Assembly: GCF_014200375.1 (NCBI RefSeq)
Contig: NZ_JACHBP010000001.1
Location: 558,001-622,000 of the forward strand
Source of the DNA: Terrimesophilobacter mesophilus
GTDB lineage: Bacteria > Actinomycetota > Actinomycetes > Actinomycetales > Microbacteriaceae
Length of the DNA stretch: 64,000 bases
Reading direction: 5' to 3'
In this document: one piece after another, positions 1 to 10,300 of the stretch
Layout of the letters: each line of letters begins with the position of its first letter
Position numbering within the stretch: position 1 is the stretch's first letter
Notes under the pieces: model-generated
Seen by the model: only the letters and a program-made list of their open reading frames with translations
Told to the model about the DNA's origin: nothing
Database searches by the model: none
Program-made: the position numbers and the translations under genes

Positions 1-258
1 ATCGGGCGTGCCGAAACCACTGCGATTGTCTCCCATGCCCGGGCCGCCATTGTCCGACTTGCGGTGCGGTGCACGGTGGAAGCCGAGGAGAGTCGTGACC
101 TGCGGGTCGCTCACGAGCACGATGTCGCCCGCGTCGCCGCCGTTGCCGCCGTCGGGGCCCGCCAGCGGCTTGAACTTCTCGCGGCGCACCGAGACGCAGC
201 CGTCGCCACCGTTTCCGGCGCGCAGGTGAAGGGTCACCTCGTCGACGAATGTCGCCAT
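1..258 (-). CDS. obg: GTPase Obg/CgtA, N-terminal part (runs off the window)
   Basis: Only the first 86 codons are present; the gene continues beyond base 1. The translation begins [20 protein letters not shown] and keeps the glycine-rich Obg fold ([13 protein letters not shown], then [12 protein letters not shown]), which is diagnostic of the family. The GTPase domain lies outside the window. Obg is an essential ribosome-associated GTPase acting in large-subunit assembly. The start ATG follows a GGGAGAACACC-type ribosome site. It is the last visible gene of rplU-rpmA-obg, the usual bacterial order; the 123-base gap to rpmA holds no other gene I can recognise. Confidence 0.97.
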   Translation of the reverse strand, partial: MATFVDEVTLHLRAGNGGDGCVSVRREKFKPLAGPDGGNGGDAGDIVLVSDPQVTTLLGFHRAPHRKSDNGGPGMGDNRSGFGTPD

Positions 259-381
259 GGTGTTCTCCCTTCCCTCGCCCTTAACGGCAGCAAGCGGGCC
301 GTAGCCCGCCTACCTGTCCGAATCGTTCCCTGAGGAGATCGCGCAGCGATCGTCTCGAAGCAAACGAAACCGAGACTCTCG

Positions 382-636
382 CTACTCCGCCGCCACAATG
401 TTGACGACCTTGCGGCCGCCCTTCGCGCCGAATTCGACCGCGCCGGCCTCGAGTGCGAACAACGTGTCGTCTCCGCCACGGCCAACGCCCGTTCCGGGGT
501 GGAAGTGGGTGCCGCGCTGGCGGACGATGATCTCGCCGGCGCTCACGACCTGGCCGCCGAAGCGCTTGACGCCGAGGCGCTGCGCGTTCGAGTCGCGACC
601 GTTACGGGTGGAGCTTGCTCCCTTTTTGTGTGCCAT
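382..636 (-). CDS. rpmA: 50S ribosomal protein L27
   Basis: 84 residues, the normal length for bL27. It starts [20 protein letters not shown] and keeps the central [20 protein letters not shown] and the [14 protein letters not shown] segment. The N-terminal tail reaches the peptidyl-transferase centre in known ribosomes. There is no Firmicutes-type cleavable N-terminal extension. It sits 12 nt after rplU and is almost certainly cotranscribed with it from the promoter at 1042-1071. Confidence 0.98.
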   Translation of the reverse strand: MAHKKGASSTRNGRDSNAQRLGVKRFGGQVVSAGEIIVRQRGTHFHPGTGVGRGGDDTLFALEAGAVEFGAKGGRKVVNIVAAE

Positions 637-648
637 GAGTGCAGCCCC

Positions 649-957
649 TTACTTGATGCTGGTGATCTTGACGCGGGTGAGCTCGGAGCGGTGCCCCATG
701 CGACGCTTGTACCCGGTCTTGTTCTTGTAGTTCTGAATGTTGATCTTCGGTCCGCGCAGGTCGCCGACGACCTCGGCGGTCACGGTGATCTTCGCGAGTG
801 CCTTCGCGTCGTGGGTGATCTTGTCACCGTCGACGAACAAGACCGGCGCGAGCTCGACGTTGCCGTCCTTGTCCGCCTTGATGCGGTCGAGAACGACGAT
901 CGAGCCGACCTCGACCTTCTCCTGCCGACCGCCGGCGCGCACAACTGCGTAAACCAC
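649..957 (-). CDS. rplU: 50S ribosomal protein L21
   Basis: 102 residues, normal for bL21. The start is GTG, five bases after a GAGGG ribosome site; the translation opens [19 protein letters not shown] and ends with the RNA-binding segment [18 protein letters not shown]. It is the first gene of rplU-rpmA-obg. A promoter with -35 TTGACC, 18-base spacer and -10 TAGTAT lies about 85-115 bases upstream, giving a leader of roughly 78 nt. Confidence 0.98.
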   Translation of the reverse strand: MVYAVVRAGGRQEKVEVGSIVVLDRIKADKDGNVELAPVLFVDGDKITHDAKALAKITVTAEVVGDLRGPKINIQNYKNKTGYKRRMGHRSELTRVKITSIK

Positions 958-1041
958 GTGGAACCCTCACTGTTGAAAGACTGTCCTGATTGAAGACGTT
1001 GGCGTAGAAAGCGGGCTCAGCCCAGCACACGCCGAAGGTCA

Positions 1042-1071
1042 ATACTACTTGATGTTCTGCAACTCGGTCAA
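1042..1071 (-). promoter_or_regulatory. Promoter of rplU-rpmA-obg
   Basis: Read on the minus strand: -35 TTGACC (1071-1066), an 18-base spacer, -10 TAGTAT (1047-1042). The -35 box overlaps the stop codon of the upstream membrane-protein gene, so the ribosomal operon has its own promoter. Transcription would start near 1035. Seen by eye only. Confidence 0.55.
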
Positions 1072-1634
1072 ACCTCGTCGATGAGCCCGGCGACCGGATG
1101 CTTCGCCGGGTGTGCCCGCAGCCAGATCCAGAGCAGCACGCACGCGAGGATGGTGATCGGGGCGAGACTGATGGCGAGGTTCAGGGCGCCGAACAACGCG
1201 TTCGAGAACGCCCATCCGGCACTGGCGGACACCGTCGAGAACAGCCCGAATGCCCATCCGAAGACCTGGCCGGACGATACGTCGTAATGGCTGAACAAGG
1301 ATTCGAGCAGGGTCACGACGAAGACGATGACGGCGCCGCACGCCGCCGCCAGGAGCGAGCGGGTGATGACGTGGGCGATGTGGAGTTCCGCCGCGACCGG
1401 CGCGAGAAGCCACAGGCTCAGGAACACCCCGATGACGAACGGAAGCACCCCGAGAACGGTGCCGAGGAGGAACGAGGGAAACAGTCCGTCGACGGCACCC
1501 TGGGAGATCATCACACCGGCATAGAGCAGCGAGCTCAGAAGCCTCTGGACGACGTAGGTGCCGAGAATGATGAGTGCGGCGGACGCAGCCGCCAGCACTC
1601 CCCTGCGGCCGAACAGGCTCGCGAAGCCTCGCAT
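1068..1634 (-). CDS. Small polytopic membrane protein, unknown function
   Basis: About 188 residues with roughly five hydrophobic segments, for example AALIILGTYVVQRLLSSLLY near the start, FLLGTVLGVLPFVIGVFLSL in the middle and a C-terminal ITILACVLLWIWLRAHP; it ends in a short charged tail. I do not recognise a named domain or catalytic motif. I chose ATG at 1634 because an AGGAG motif lies 10 bases upstream. A GTG three codons earlier would sit only one base from that motif. The gene is divergent from the DUF4031 gene (28 bases between the chosen starts) and its stop codon overlaps the rplU promoter. It lies between rplU and rne in an otherwise conserved region. Confidence 0.75.
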   Translation of the reverse strand: MRGFASLFGRRGVLAAASAALIILGTYVVQRLLSSLLYAGVMISQGAVDGLFPSFLLGTVLGVLPFVIGVFLSLWLLAPVAAELHIAHVITRSLLAAACGAVIVFVVTLLESLFSHYDVSSGQVFGWAFGLFSTVSASAGWAFSNALFGALNLAISLAPITILACVLLWIWLRAHPAKHPVAGLIDEV

Positions 1635-1648
1635 CCGAATCACGCTCC

Positions 1649-1654
1649 TAGACT
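1649..1654 (+). promoter_or_regulatory. -10 element of the DUF4031 gene (probably leaderless)
   Basis: TAGACT lies seven bases before the ATG at 1662. The ATG has no Shine-Dalgarno sequence of its own, the arrangement expected for a leaderless actinobacterial transcript. No convincing -35 box was found. Confidence 0.4.
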
Positions 1655-1661
1655 TTCACTC

Positions 1662-1937
1662 ATGACGGTGCTCATCGACCAGCCTAGATGGCCCGCCCAC
1701 GACACACTCTGGTCGCATCTCGTGAGCGACACCTCTCTCGACGAGTTGCACGCCTTCGCGAAAGCCGCCGGACTGCCGCCCCGGTCCTTCGACCTCGATC
1801 ACTATGACGTTCCGGAGCACCGCTACGCGGAGCTCGTGGCATCCGGCGCCCAGCCGGTGAGCAACCGCGAACTCGTGAAGCGGCTGGAGTCCAGCGGACT
1901 GCGCGTGACCCAGCGCGAACGGCGCGCCAGGGACTAG
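1662..1937 (+). CDS. DUF4031 domain-containing protein
   Basis: 91 residues. The sequence carries the family signature: IDQPRWPAHDTLWSHLVSD, then DELHAFAKAAGLPPRSFDLD-HYDVPEHRY, and a C-terminal SNRELVKRLESSGLRV. DUF4031 proteins are small cytosolic proteins widespread in Actinobacteria; no activity is established that I know of. The His/Asp-rich HYDVPEHRY segment could bind a metal or nucleotide, but that is inference. The last four bases overlap tail-to-tail with the end of the RNase E/G gene. Confidence 0.85.
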   Translation: MTVLIDQPRWPAHDTLWSHLVSDTSLDELHAFAKAAGLPPRSFDLDHYDVPEHRYAELVASGAQPVSNRELVKRLESSGLRVTQRERRARD

Positions 1938-4222
1938 TCCGTCGTCGCCACCGCGCCACCGGCGGTCGATGCCCTCCGCGACCGTCGGGGAGCAGCCGCC
2001 TTCGACGGTTCCTGTTCCGGCAGTGCGTCGAGGACGGTATCCAGCAGCTTCTCGGTGTCCTTCGCGCTGGCCGTGTCCTTCGCGGAGGCGGAACGCTGCG
2101 ACCTGGCGGACTTGGGGACCGGGATGTCCAGAATGGCGACGGCGGGCTCGGCGTCATCCACCGGCCCTGCGTCGACGACCGGCTTCGGGGCGGCATCCGG
2201 CTCCGGTTCGGGCTGGTCCGCGAGTTCGATCGCGGGCGCGATCGTGCTCGCCGCGATCTTCGCGAGAGCGTTCTTCACGTCCTCGGTGATCGCGTGCGTG
2301 CCGCCGTTGCCATTGCCGGCCTTCGACGCGGCCGACTGGTTCCCCTTGCCGCGCCCGCGCTTGGGTTCCGGCTGCGGAGACTGCCTGTGCTTCGTGACGG
2401 GATCGTGGTGCACGATGATCCCTCGGCCTGCGCACACGTCGCACGGTTCGCTGAACGACTCCAGCAGCCCGAGCCCGAGCTTCTTCCTGGTCATCTGGAT
2501 GAGCCCAAGCGACGTCACCTCCGCGACCTGGTGTTTCGTGCGGTCACGGCTCAAGCACTCCACGAGCCTGCGCAGGACGAGGTCGCGGTTCGACTCGAGA
2601 ACCATGTCGATGAAGTCGACGACGATGATCCCGCCGATGTCGCGCAGCCGCAGCTGGCGCACGATCTCCTCCGCCGCCTCGAGGTTGTTCTTCGTGACCG
2701 TCTCTTCGAGGTTTCCGCCCGACCCCACGAACTTTCCCGTGTTGACGTCGACCACGGTCATGGCCTCGGTTCGGTCGATGACGAGAGACCCACCGGATGG
2801 CAGCCACACCTTGCGGTCCAGTGCCTTCTCGATCTGCTCGGAGATGCGGAACTCGTCGAACGCATCCGTTTCGCCCTCGTACTTCGCGACGCGGTCGGCG
2901 AGATCCGGGGCGACGGCGCTCAGGTAGCCCTGGATCGTCGCCATGGCGTCGTCGCCGGCGACGACGAGCTTCTGGAAGTCCTCGTTGAAGACGTCGCGGA
3001 CGATCTTCACGAGAAGGTCCGGCTCGCTGTGCAGGAGTGCGGGCGCCTGGGAGTTCTCCACGGCTCTGCTGATCTCCGTCCACTGGGTGGTCAGCCGATT
3101 CACGTCGAGCGTCAGCTGCTCATCCGTCGCCCCTTCGGCCGCCGTACGCACGATGACGCCGACGTTCTCCGGAAGGACCTCCTTGAGGATCTTCTTGAGT
3201 CGCGCGCGCTCGGTGTCGGGAAGTTTGCGAGAGATCCCGTTCATCGAACCGTTCGGCACGTAGACGAGGTAGCGTCCCGGCAGGGACACCTGGCTCGTGA
3301 GCCGAGCGCCCTTGTGGCCGACCGGGTCCTTGGTCACCTGCACGAGGACCTTGTCTCCCGGCTTCAACGCGAGTTCGATGCGGCGGGCCTGCTGCTTGCC
3401 GTCGCTCGAGTTCTCCGCCGCGGCATCCCAGTCCACCTCACCCGAGTACAGGACAGCATTGCGTCCGCGCCCGATGTCGACAAAGGCCGCTTCCATGCTC
3501 GGAAGGACGTTCTGCACGCGGCCGAGGTAGACGTTGCCGATGAGCGAGGCATCCTGCGCCTTCGCGACGTAGTGCTCGACGAGCACGCCATCCTCGAGGA
3601 CGCCGATCTGGATGCGATCGTCCCTGGACCGCACGATCATCGCGCGATCGACGCTTTCGCGCCTGGCGAGGAACTCGGCTTCGGTGATGACCGGACGGCG
3701 ACGCCCGGCATCCCGGCCATCGCGGCGGCGCTGCTTCTTCGCCTCGAGCCTTGTGGAGCCCTTGACCCGCTGGGGTTCGTTGCTCGGAGCGGCCTGCTGA
3801 CGCGGCTGGCGCACCTTGACGACCGTATTGGGCTGGTTGGAGTCCGCGTCGCCCTCCTCGCCGGAACGACGGCGGGTGCGTCGACGAACGGTCGAGGTCT
3901 CTTCGTCGTCGCCGGGGCGGTTCCTCTGGCGCTCCGGCATCGGCGGCAGGTCAGGGGCCTGGAATAGCGGCGCGAGCGGAGACACGGTGACGGTCGGTGC
4001 CTTCTTCGGCTCAGTCTTCGATTCCGGCTTCGCCGCCGCGGCATCCGACGCTGACTTCGGAGGCGCGGTCCTCTTCCTCACGGTCTTTGCGGGTGCAGCG
4101 GCAGCCGTCTCGACCGGCGCGTCCTGCGCTGCGGATCCGCCTGCGGCCTCCGCGGTGTTCCTGGCTCTGCGGCCACCGAAGACACGGGACTTCTTCTTGT
4201 TGTTTTCGTTTGTCTCCACCAT
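1934..4222 (-). CDS. rne: Ribonuclease E/G family endoribonuclease
   Basis: 762 residues from ATG at 4222, chosen because AGGAG precedes it by about ten bases and the start MVETNENNKKKSRV fits. An Ala/Pro-rich basic N-terminal extension (about 1-200) precedes the S1 RNA-binding region (VYLGRVQNVLPSMEAAFVDI) and the RNase-H/DNase-I-like catalytic core. The acidic residues of the VDVNTG motif (Asp about 492) and of the VVDFIDM motif fit the Mg2+ site. CDVCAGRG (about 593-600) is the zinc-link that joins dimers. A long acidic/Ala-rich C-terminal tail ends the protein. Actinobacterial RNase E/G has disordered arms at both ends of the core, as here. It makes primary cuts in mRNA decay and rRNA processing. 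About 260 bases separate it from the divergent VKOR gene, leaving room for a long 5' leader. Confidence 0.95.
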   Translation of the reverse strand: MVETNENNKKKSRVFGGRRARNTAEAAGGSAAQDAPVETAAAAPAKTVRKRTAPPKSASDAAAAKPESKTEPKKAPTVTVSPLAPLFQAPDLPPMPERQRNRPGDDEETSTVRRRTRRRSGEEGDADSNQPNTVVKVRQPRQQAAPSNEPQRVKGSTRLEAKKQRRRDGRDAGRRRPVITEAEFLARRESVDRAMIVRSRDDRIQIGVLEDGVLVEHYVAKAQDASLIGNVYLGRVQNVLPSMEAAFVDIGRGRNAVLYSGEVDWDAAAENSSDGKQQARRIELALKPGDKVLVQVTKDPVGHKGARLTSQVSLPGRYLVYVPNGSMNGISRKLPDTERARLKKILKEVLPENVGVIVRTAAEGATDEQLTLDVNRLTTQWTEISRAVENSQAPALLHSEPDLLVKIVRDVFNEDFQKLVVAGDDAMATIQGYLSAVAPDLADRVAKYEGETDAFDEFRISEQIEKALDRKVWLPSGGSLVIDRTEAMTVVDVNTGKFVGSGGNLEETVTKNNLEAAEEIVRQLRLRDIGGIIVVDFIDMVLESNRDLVLRRLVECLSRDRTKHQVAEVTSLGLIQMTRKKLGLGLLESFSEPCDVCAGRGIIVHHDPVTKHRQSPQPEPKRGRGKGNQSAASKAGNGNGGTHAITEDVKNALAKIAASTIAPAIELADQPEPEPDAAPKPVVDAGPVDDAEPAVAILDIPVPKSARSQRSASAKDTASAKDTEKLLDTVLDALPEQEPSKAAAPRRSRRASTAGGAVATTD

Positions 4223-4470
4223 TGCTGGTGCACTCCTAGTGCCCGGTGCGGGAAACCGCGCCACCCCGCCGGGTAATCCTCGTGCGGTGCCGACCTCAGC
4301 CGTCCACCGCTAATCCTTTGCGTTCACACGCTTTCTGGTGCGAATCGCCGGGCGATTCGCCGTTGCCCGGTTCAGAGACCGGGAAGCTTGTCCTCGTCGT
4401 CCCGGGCGCGGCCCGGAAGACTGCAGCCATTATCGCACGCATTCCCGTCAATCCCGATTTGGGCGCGTGC

Positions 4471-4476
4471 AATAAT
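4471..4476 (+). promoter_or_regulatory. -10 element of the VKOR gene (probably leaderless)
   Basis: AATAAT lies seven bases before the GTG at 4484. With no ribosome site in between, this spacing suggests a leaderless transcript. The -35 region is not convincing. Confidence 0.35.
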
Positions 4477-4483
4477 CGCGAGT

Positions 4484-5086
4484 GTGAGCACCACCGCTAC
4501 GACCCGCCGTCCTGTCGTCTTCGCCGGATTCCTCATCCTCGCCGGAATCATCGGCGTCTACGCCTCCTGGGAGTTGACGATGGCGAAGTTCCAGACGCTC
4601 ACGGATCCCGGCTCGAGTCTGGGCTGCGACTTCAGTGTTCTTGTCCAGTGCGGCAGGAATCTCGAATCCTGGCAGGGCTCGGTGTTCGGATTCCCGAACC
4701 CGATTCTCGGGCTGTGCGGTTTCGTCGCACCCATCGCGGTCGGTGTCGGCATCCTCGCCGGCGCCCGATTCGCGCGCTGGTTCTGGATCCTGTTCAACCT
4801 GGGTGTCGTCGGCGCCCTCGCATTCGTGTGCTGGTTGATCTACCAGAGCATCTTCAATCTCTTCACACTGTGCCCGTGGTGCATGGTCGTGTGGAGTGTC
4901 ACGATCCCGCTGTTCTGGGCCGTCACCCTCTACAACCTGTCGAGGGGCCACATTCCGGTGACGCCGGGCGCGAGGAGGTTCTTCACCGCGGCGCTCGGAT
5001 GGGTTCCCCTCATCACCATCGCGAGCTACCTCGTGGTGGCCGCGATCGCCCAGGTCCGGCTCGACGTGATCAGTTCGCTCTTCTGA
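4484..5086 (+). CDS. Vitamin K epoxide reductase (VKOR) family membrane oxidoreductase
   Basis: 200 residues from GTG at 4484. Four to five transmembrane segments surround the two cysteine sites expected of VKOR: Cys48 and Cys56 in the outer loop (GCDFSVLVQC) and the catalytic CPWC at 130-133. In Actinobacteria, VKOR re-oxidises DsbA-like proteins and passes electrons to menaquinone, so it drives disulfide formation outside the cytoplasm. No dedicated DsbA domain is fused. The next gene, ndk, converges on it with about 20 bases between. The start is inferred from the -10 spacing and from homologue length; an upstream in-frame ATG at 4388 would add a non-conserved 32-residue tail. Confidence 0.9.
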   Translation: MSTTATTRRPVVFAGFLILAGIIGVYASWELTMAKFQTLTDPGSSLGCDFSVLVQCGRNLESWQGSVFGFPNPILGLCGFVAPIAVGVGILAGARFARWFWILFNLGVVGALAFVCWLIYQSIFNLFTLCPWCMVVWSVTIPLFWAVTLYNLSRGHIPVTPGARRFFTAALGWVPLITIASYLVVAAIAQVRLDVISSLF

Positions 5087-5107
5087 CCGGGCGCCCCGGC
5101 GCTCAGA

Positions 5108-5530
5108 TCAGGAGAACCAGAGCGCGAGCTCGCGGGCGGCACTCTCGGGCGAATCCGAGCCGTGCACGAGGTTCTGCTGCACGGCGAGTCCCCAGTCGCG
5201 CCCGAGGTCCCCGCGGATGGTGCCGGGAGCGGCAGTCGTCGGGTCCGTCGTGCCCGCGAGCATCCGGAACCCTTCGATCACGCGGTTGCCCGCCACACGC
5301 ATCGCGACAACCGGCCCACTCTCCATGAACTCGACGAGCGGTTCGTAGAACGGCTTCCCCAGGTGCTCCTCATAGTGCCTGGCAAGAAGGTCCCGATCGG
5401 CCTGGATGAGGCGGATGTCCACCAGTTGGTACCCCTTCGCCTCGATGCGGCGCAGGATCTCGCCGGTGAGGCTGCGGGCAACACCGTCCGGCTTCACGAG
5501 GATGAGGGTTTCTTCAACGGGGTCGTTCAC
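5108..5530 (-). CDS. ndk: Nucleoside diphosphate kinase
   Basis: 140 residues, normal for the family. It reads NDPVEETLILVKPDGVARSL at the start and NLVHGSDSPESA near the end, in which His123 is the phospho-accepting histidine. It transfers the gamma-phosphate from ATP to other NDPs through that phosphohistidine. The start is GTG, overlapping the stop of the DUF4233 gene by four bases (GTGA), so the two are translationally coupled. The order folC-DUF4233-ndk is conserved in Actinobacteria. Confidence 0.97.
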   Translation of the reverse strand: MNDPVEETLILVKPDGVARSLTGEILRRIEAKGYQLVDIRLIQADRDLLARHYEEHLGKPFYEPLVEFMESGPVVAMRVAGNRVIEGFRMLAGTTDPTTAAPGTIRGDLGRDWGLAVQQNLVHGSDSPESAARELALWFS

Positions 5531-5916
5531 GGTGCCTCCCTGGCAGTCTTGTCGGTCGTCGGAAAGTTCTTGCGGTCCAGTCTGCGTGCGGTGATGAAAC
5601 AGTAGACCCAGAGGGCTGCGAATCCGGCTCCGATGAAATACATGAGCACGAGGATGACGCCCGTGGCGATGAGGACCGCCTGGAGAAGCCAGCCGAGCCA
5701 GACCCCCGCCGGATACCGCACGAGCCAAGCGGCGACCAGGAAGAGGATGAAGAGCGCCGCGCCGCCACCGAAGGCCACCGCGGGAGCGAGGACCCGAAGC
5801 CCGAACGCCGTGACCGTCACGAAGAACAGGAGGGCTGCCTCGAGCCCCAGCACGATGGACAGGAGCGATTCTGTGGCCGTGCGCACCCGGCGCATCCGCG
5901 GAGCCTGCGACGTCAT
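5527..5916 (-). CDS. DUF4233 membrane protein
   Basis: 129 residues with four hydrophobic helices: LLSIVLGLEAALLFFVTVTA, a GGAALFILFLVAAWLV segment, LLQAVLIATGVILVLMYFIG and a final aromatic helix, followed by a basic tail (ITARRLDRKNFPTTDK). The family is found between folC and ndk in many Actinobacteria, including M. tuberculosis; its function is unknown. It overlaps folC upstream (ATGA) and ndk downstream (GTGA) by four bases each, so it is made from one coupled mRNA. Confidence 0.88.
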   Translation of the reverse strand: MTSQAPRMRRVRTATESLLSIVLGLEAALLFFVTVTAFGLRVLAPAVAFGGGAALFILFLVAAWLVRYPAGVWLGWLLQAVLIATGVILVLMYFIGAGFAALWVYCFITARRLDRKNFPTTDKTAREAP

Positions 5917-7304
5917 CGCTTCCAGCCCTGTTCGGTCGCGAGTTCGATCGCCTCGCCGATCAGCGTGATCGAGCCCGTGATGAGAACGCCGCGGCCGGGG
6001 GCATCGGCCGCCCATTCGCGCGCGCCGGCGATGGCGTCGTCGAGACTGTCGAACTCGTACGTCGCGCCATCATGGGTCTCCTCGAGAACGAGCGAGGCGA
6101 GTGCGTCGACATGGATAGCCCGATCGGAGTGCGAGCGGGTCACGTGGAAACGGTCGGCCAACGGGGCGAGCGCGTCGATGATGCCGCGGGCATCCTTGTC
6201 TTCGAGCACCCCCAGCACGATCGTCAGCTCGGCGAAGGTGAAATAGGACTTCATGGCCGCGGCGAGCGCCCTCGCACCGTGCGGATTGTGGGCGGCGTCG
6301 ATGAGCACCGTCGGCTCGATGCCGAGGATCTGCAGTCGGCCGGGAGAGGTCGCGGTGGCCAGACCCTCTGCGAGGACGTCGTGGTCGAGCGGCTGCGTCG
6401 CACCGCCGAGGAAGGACTCGACGGCGGCGATCGCCACGGTGGCGTTGACGGCCTGGTGGTCGCCGAACAGCGGGAGGAAGAGATCCGGGTACCGGCCGGC
6501 AAGTCCTCGAACCGCAATGACCTGCCCGCCGACGGCGATCGTCGTCGACTCGAGCGCGAAGGCCCCTCCTTCGATCGCCACAGTCGATTCGGTGAGTTCG
6601 GCAGCACGCTCGATGGCGGCGAGCGCTTCGGGGGTCTGCTTCGCAGACACGACGCTCGCCGCGGGCTTGATGATGCCGGCCTTCGTCGTCGCGATCTCGG
6701 CGATGGTGCTCCCCAGCCGGTGCATGTGGTCGAGAGCGATCGGAGTGAACACCGCCACCTGCCCGTCCGCGATGTTGGTCGAGTCCCATTCGCCGCCCAT
6801 CCCCACTTCGAGGACGACGACGTCGACCGGCGCATCCGCGAAACACGCGAACGCGAGCGCGGTGAGCGCCTCGAAGAACGTCACGGGCAATTCCCCCGCG
6901 GCCTCGAGTTCGGCATCCACCATGGCCAGGTATGGCCGGATGTCGTCCCAGTTGGCCGCGAGCGCCTCGTTGCCGATGGGATCGCCGTCGATCACGATGC
7001 GCTCGTTCATCCGCACGAGGTGCGGGCTCGTGAGCAGCCCGGTGCGCAGACCGTGCGCCCTCAGGATGCTCTCGGCGATGCGGCTCGTGCTCGTCTTGCC
7101 GTTCGTTCCCGTGATGTGGATGATCGGGTACGCCCGCTGCGGGTCGCCGAGCAGCTCAGCCACCCTGCGAGTCGGACCGAGCCGCGGTTGCGGGTTGGCT
7201 TCGCCGACCCGCGAGAGCAACTCGGCGTAGACCCGATCCGCCTGCACCTGGAAGAGCGCGTTGTTGCCGATCTCCGGGTCTTCTTCGTCGCGCTTCTCAG
7301 ACAT
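5913..7304 (-). CDS. folC: Bifunctional folylpolyglutamate synthase/dihydrofolate synthase
   Basis: 463 residues from ATG at 7304, which overlaps the end of ileS by eight bases. The Mur-ligase-type P-loop is [10 protein letters not shown] (GTNGKTS at 66-72), followed by [12 protein letters not shown] and the C-terminal [15 protein letters not shown] domain. It adds glutamate to dihydropteroate and to folates in the cytosol. It lies within the overlapping series ileS-folC-DUF4233-ndk and probably depends on the ileS promoter, hence perhaps on the T-box upstream of ileS. Confidence 0.95.
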   Translation of the reverse strand: MSEKRDEEDPEIGNNALFQVQADRVYAELLSRVGEANPQPRLGPTRRVAELLGDPQRAYPIIHITGTNGKTSTSRIAESILRAHGLRTGLLTSPHLVRMNERIVIDGDPIGNEALAANWDDIRPYLAMVDAELEAAGELPVTFFEALTALAFACFADAPVDVVVLEVGMGGEWDSTNIADGQVAVFTPIALDHMHRLGSTIAEIATTKAGIIKPAASVVSAKQTPEALAAIERAAELTESTVAIEGGAFALESTTIAVGGQVIAVRGLAGRYPDLFLPLFGDHQAVNATVAIAAVESFLGGATQPLDHDVLAEGLATATSPGRLQILGIEPTVLIDAAHNPHGARALAAAMKSYFTFAELTIVLGVLEDKDARGIIDALAPLADRFHVTRSHSDRAIHVDALASLVLEETHDGATYEFDSLDDAIAGAREWAADAPGRGVLITGSITLIGEAIELATEQGWKR

Positions 7305-10300
7305 CGATCCCCTTGCCGTGGCGGTCCAGTTCGACGAGTATGTCACCGATGTTCGCATACTGGCCCGCGGTCACGAGCGAGCGGAACGCATCGCCCGTTC
7401 CGTGCGCCGCCGCGAGCGCTTCGAGCCCCGGATAGTCGCCGTCGAACGACTCCGCGGCGAGCACATCGATGTCGGTCGCGAGAGTCTCGTCCGCGATCAT
7501 CCGCCTGAACTCGTCCACGGCCGCCGCCTCGTCGCGCGAGGCGAAGTACACACGCAGGTCGATCCGGTCGCTCACGTCGAGTCCGGCGGAGCGGCGGGAA
7601 TCCTGCACCGCGCGGATGACATCCCTGGCGAGCCCTTCGGCCTCCAGCTCCGGAGTCGTCACGGTGTCGAGGATCACGAATCCCTCGGAGTCGAGGAAGG
7701 CCACCGCGTTGGACGGATCGGCCGACTCCAGGACGAGCTCGAACTCTCCATCGAGCAGCGCGGTTCCGCCCGCCGTCACGGTGCCGCCGTCGATGCTCCA
7801 GTCGCCCGATTTCGAAGCCTGGATGATCCGCTGCACGTCCTTGCCGACGCGTGGGCCGAGGGCGCGGGCATTCACCGACAGCCTCCTCGTGATGCCGAAG
7901 TCGCCGAGTCCGCCCTCGGCCAGCGGCACGAACACGAGATGCTTCACGTTCAATTCGTCCTTCAGGATGTCGCTGAACCGGTCGATCCCGCTGCTGTCGC
8001 CGACGACCGTCAGGGCCGCCAGAGGCAACCGGACTCGGCGACCGGTCGACTTCCGCAACGCGAGTCCGGCCGATGCGACCTCGCGAACGCGATCCATCGC
8101 CGTGACCAATCCCTCGTCCTCGGGGAACTCCTCGGCGACCGGCCAGTCCTCGAGGTGCACGCTGCGCTTGCCCGTGAGGCCCTTCCAGACGGTGTCCGCG
8201 ATGAGCGGTGCGAGCGGCGCGGCCACACGGGTGAGGGTTTCCAGCACCGTGTAAAGGGTGTCGAAGGCGTCGCGCCAGTCGGCCTCGCCGTTGTCACCGG
8301 CCCAGAACCGATCACGGCTTCGCCGCACGTACCAGTTGGTGAGCACGTCGGCGAAGTCGCCGAGCTTGGCAGCCGCGAGGGGTGAGTCGAGCGCCTCGAG
8401 GTCTACCGTGACCTCCTCGATGAGCCGTCGGGTCTTCGCGAGGATGTAGCGATCGAGCGACCCGGCGGAATCGGTGCGCCAGGTCGCGCGGTATCCGCCC
8501 GCCGGTTGGGGAGTTGCGGCGTTCGCGTACAGGGCGAAGAAGTAATACGTGTTCCACAGTGGCAGGAGGAACTCCCTCACCCCGGAGCGGATCGCCTCCT
8601 CCGTGACGCTGATGTTGCCGCCGCGGATGACGGAGGACGACATGAGGAACCAGCGCATGGCATCCGCGCCGTCGCGGTCGAAGACCTCGGAGACATCGGG
8701 ATAGTTGCGCAGGCTCTTCGACATCTTCTGCCCGTCGCTGCCGAGCACGATGCCGTGGCTGAGCACGTTCGTGAAGGCGGGGCGGTCGAAGATCGCGGTC
8801 GAGAGCACGTGCATGACGTAGAACCAGCCGCGCGTCTGCCCGATGTACTCGACGATGAAGTCGGCGGGGCTGTGGCTTGCGAACCAGTCCTCGTTCTCGA
8901 ACGGATAGTGCACCTGTGCGTACGGCATCGACCCGGAGTCGAACCACACGTCGAACACGTCCTCGATGCGCCGCATGGTGGACCGACTGCTTGGATCATC
9001 TGGATTCGGACGGGTCAGCTCGTCGATGAACGGTCGGTGCAGGTCCGGCTCCCCCGCAGTGTTCACCGGCATCCGGCCGAAGTCGCGTTCGAGTTCCGCG
9101 AGCGACCCATAGGCGTCCACGCGGGGGAACTCGAGGTTGTCGCTCTTCCAGATCGGGATGGGCGAGCCCCAGTAACGGTTGCGGGAGATCGACCAGTCGC
9201 GGGCGCCCGAGAGCCACTTGCCGAACTGGCCGTCCTTGACGTTCTCCGGCACCCAGTTGATCTCCTGGTTCAGTTCGCCCATCCGGTCACGGAATTCCGG
9301 CACCTTCACGAACCAGCTCGACACCGCCTTGTAGATGAGCGGGTTGCGGCAACGCCAGCAGTGCGGGTAGCTGTGCTCGTAGCTCGCGACCTTGAAGAGG
9401 CGGCCCATCGCGCGCAACTGCTTGATGAGCACGGGATTCGCGTCGAAGACCTGCAGGCCGGAGACGCCCTCGATCACGGGCAGGAAGCGCCCCCCGTCGT
9501 CGACGGAGAGGATGACCGGGATGCCTGCCTGCGCGCACACGAGCTGGTCGTCCTCGCCGTAGGCGGGGGCCTGGTGCACGATGCCGGTTCCCTCGCCGGT
9601 CTCGACATATTCCGCTACGAGAATCTGCCAGGCGTTCTCGGTGCCGTACTCCTCGGCATCCGCGTAGTAGTCCCACAGGCGCTCGTAGCGGATGCCGGCG
9701 AGCTCAGTGCCGAGCACGGTCCGCTCGATCGCGGCGCGGGCCTCCTCCGCGGTGGCGTAGCCGAGTTCCTTCGCATAGGAGGCGATCGTGTCGGCGGCGA
9801 GCAGATAGCGCGCGCCGCCGTCAGCGGCCGGGACCACCGCGTACTCGATGCCGGGACCCACGGCGAGCGCAGCATTGGTGGGCAGGGTCCACGGCGTCGT
9901 CGTCCAGGCCAGCGCGTCGACGCCGGCGAGGCCGAGCGAATCCGCCTTCTCCCCGGTGAGCGGGAACGTGACCGTGACCGACTGGTCCTGCCGCATCTTG
10001 TAGACGTCGTCGTCCATCCGCAGCTCGTGGTTGGAGAGCGGGGTCTGGTCGCGCCAGCAGTACGGCAGCACGCGGTAACCCTCGTAGGCGAGCCCCTTGT
10101 CGTAGAGCTGTTTGAAGCCCCAGAGCACGGACTCCATGAATGTCACGTCGAGCGTCTTGTAGTCGTTCTCGAAGTCGACCCAGCGGGCCATCCGGGTGAC
10201 GTATTCCTCCCACTCCTTCGTGTACCTGAGCACGGACTCGCGCGCGGCCTGGTTGAATGCGGCGATGCCCATCTCCTCGATCTGGCTCTTGTCGGTGATG

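Noticed and set aside
4223-4483. Riboswitch or small RNA in the rne-VKOR gap
   Set aside because: No conserved element recognised; probably the long rne leader.
5087-5099. CCGGG-CGC-CCCGG as a bidirectional terminator between VKOR and ndk
   Set aside because: Only five base pairs with a three-base loop and no U-tract; such sequences are frequent by chance in this GC-rich DNA.
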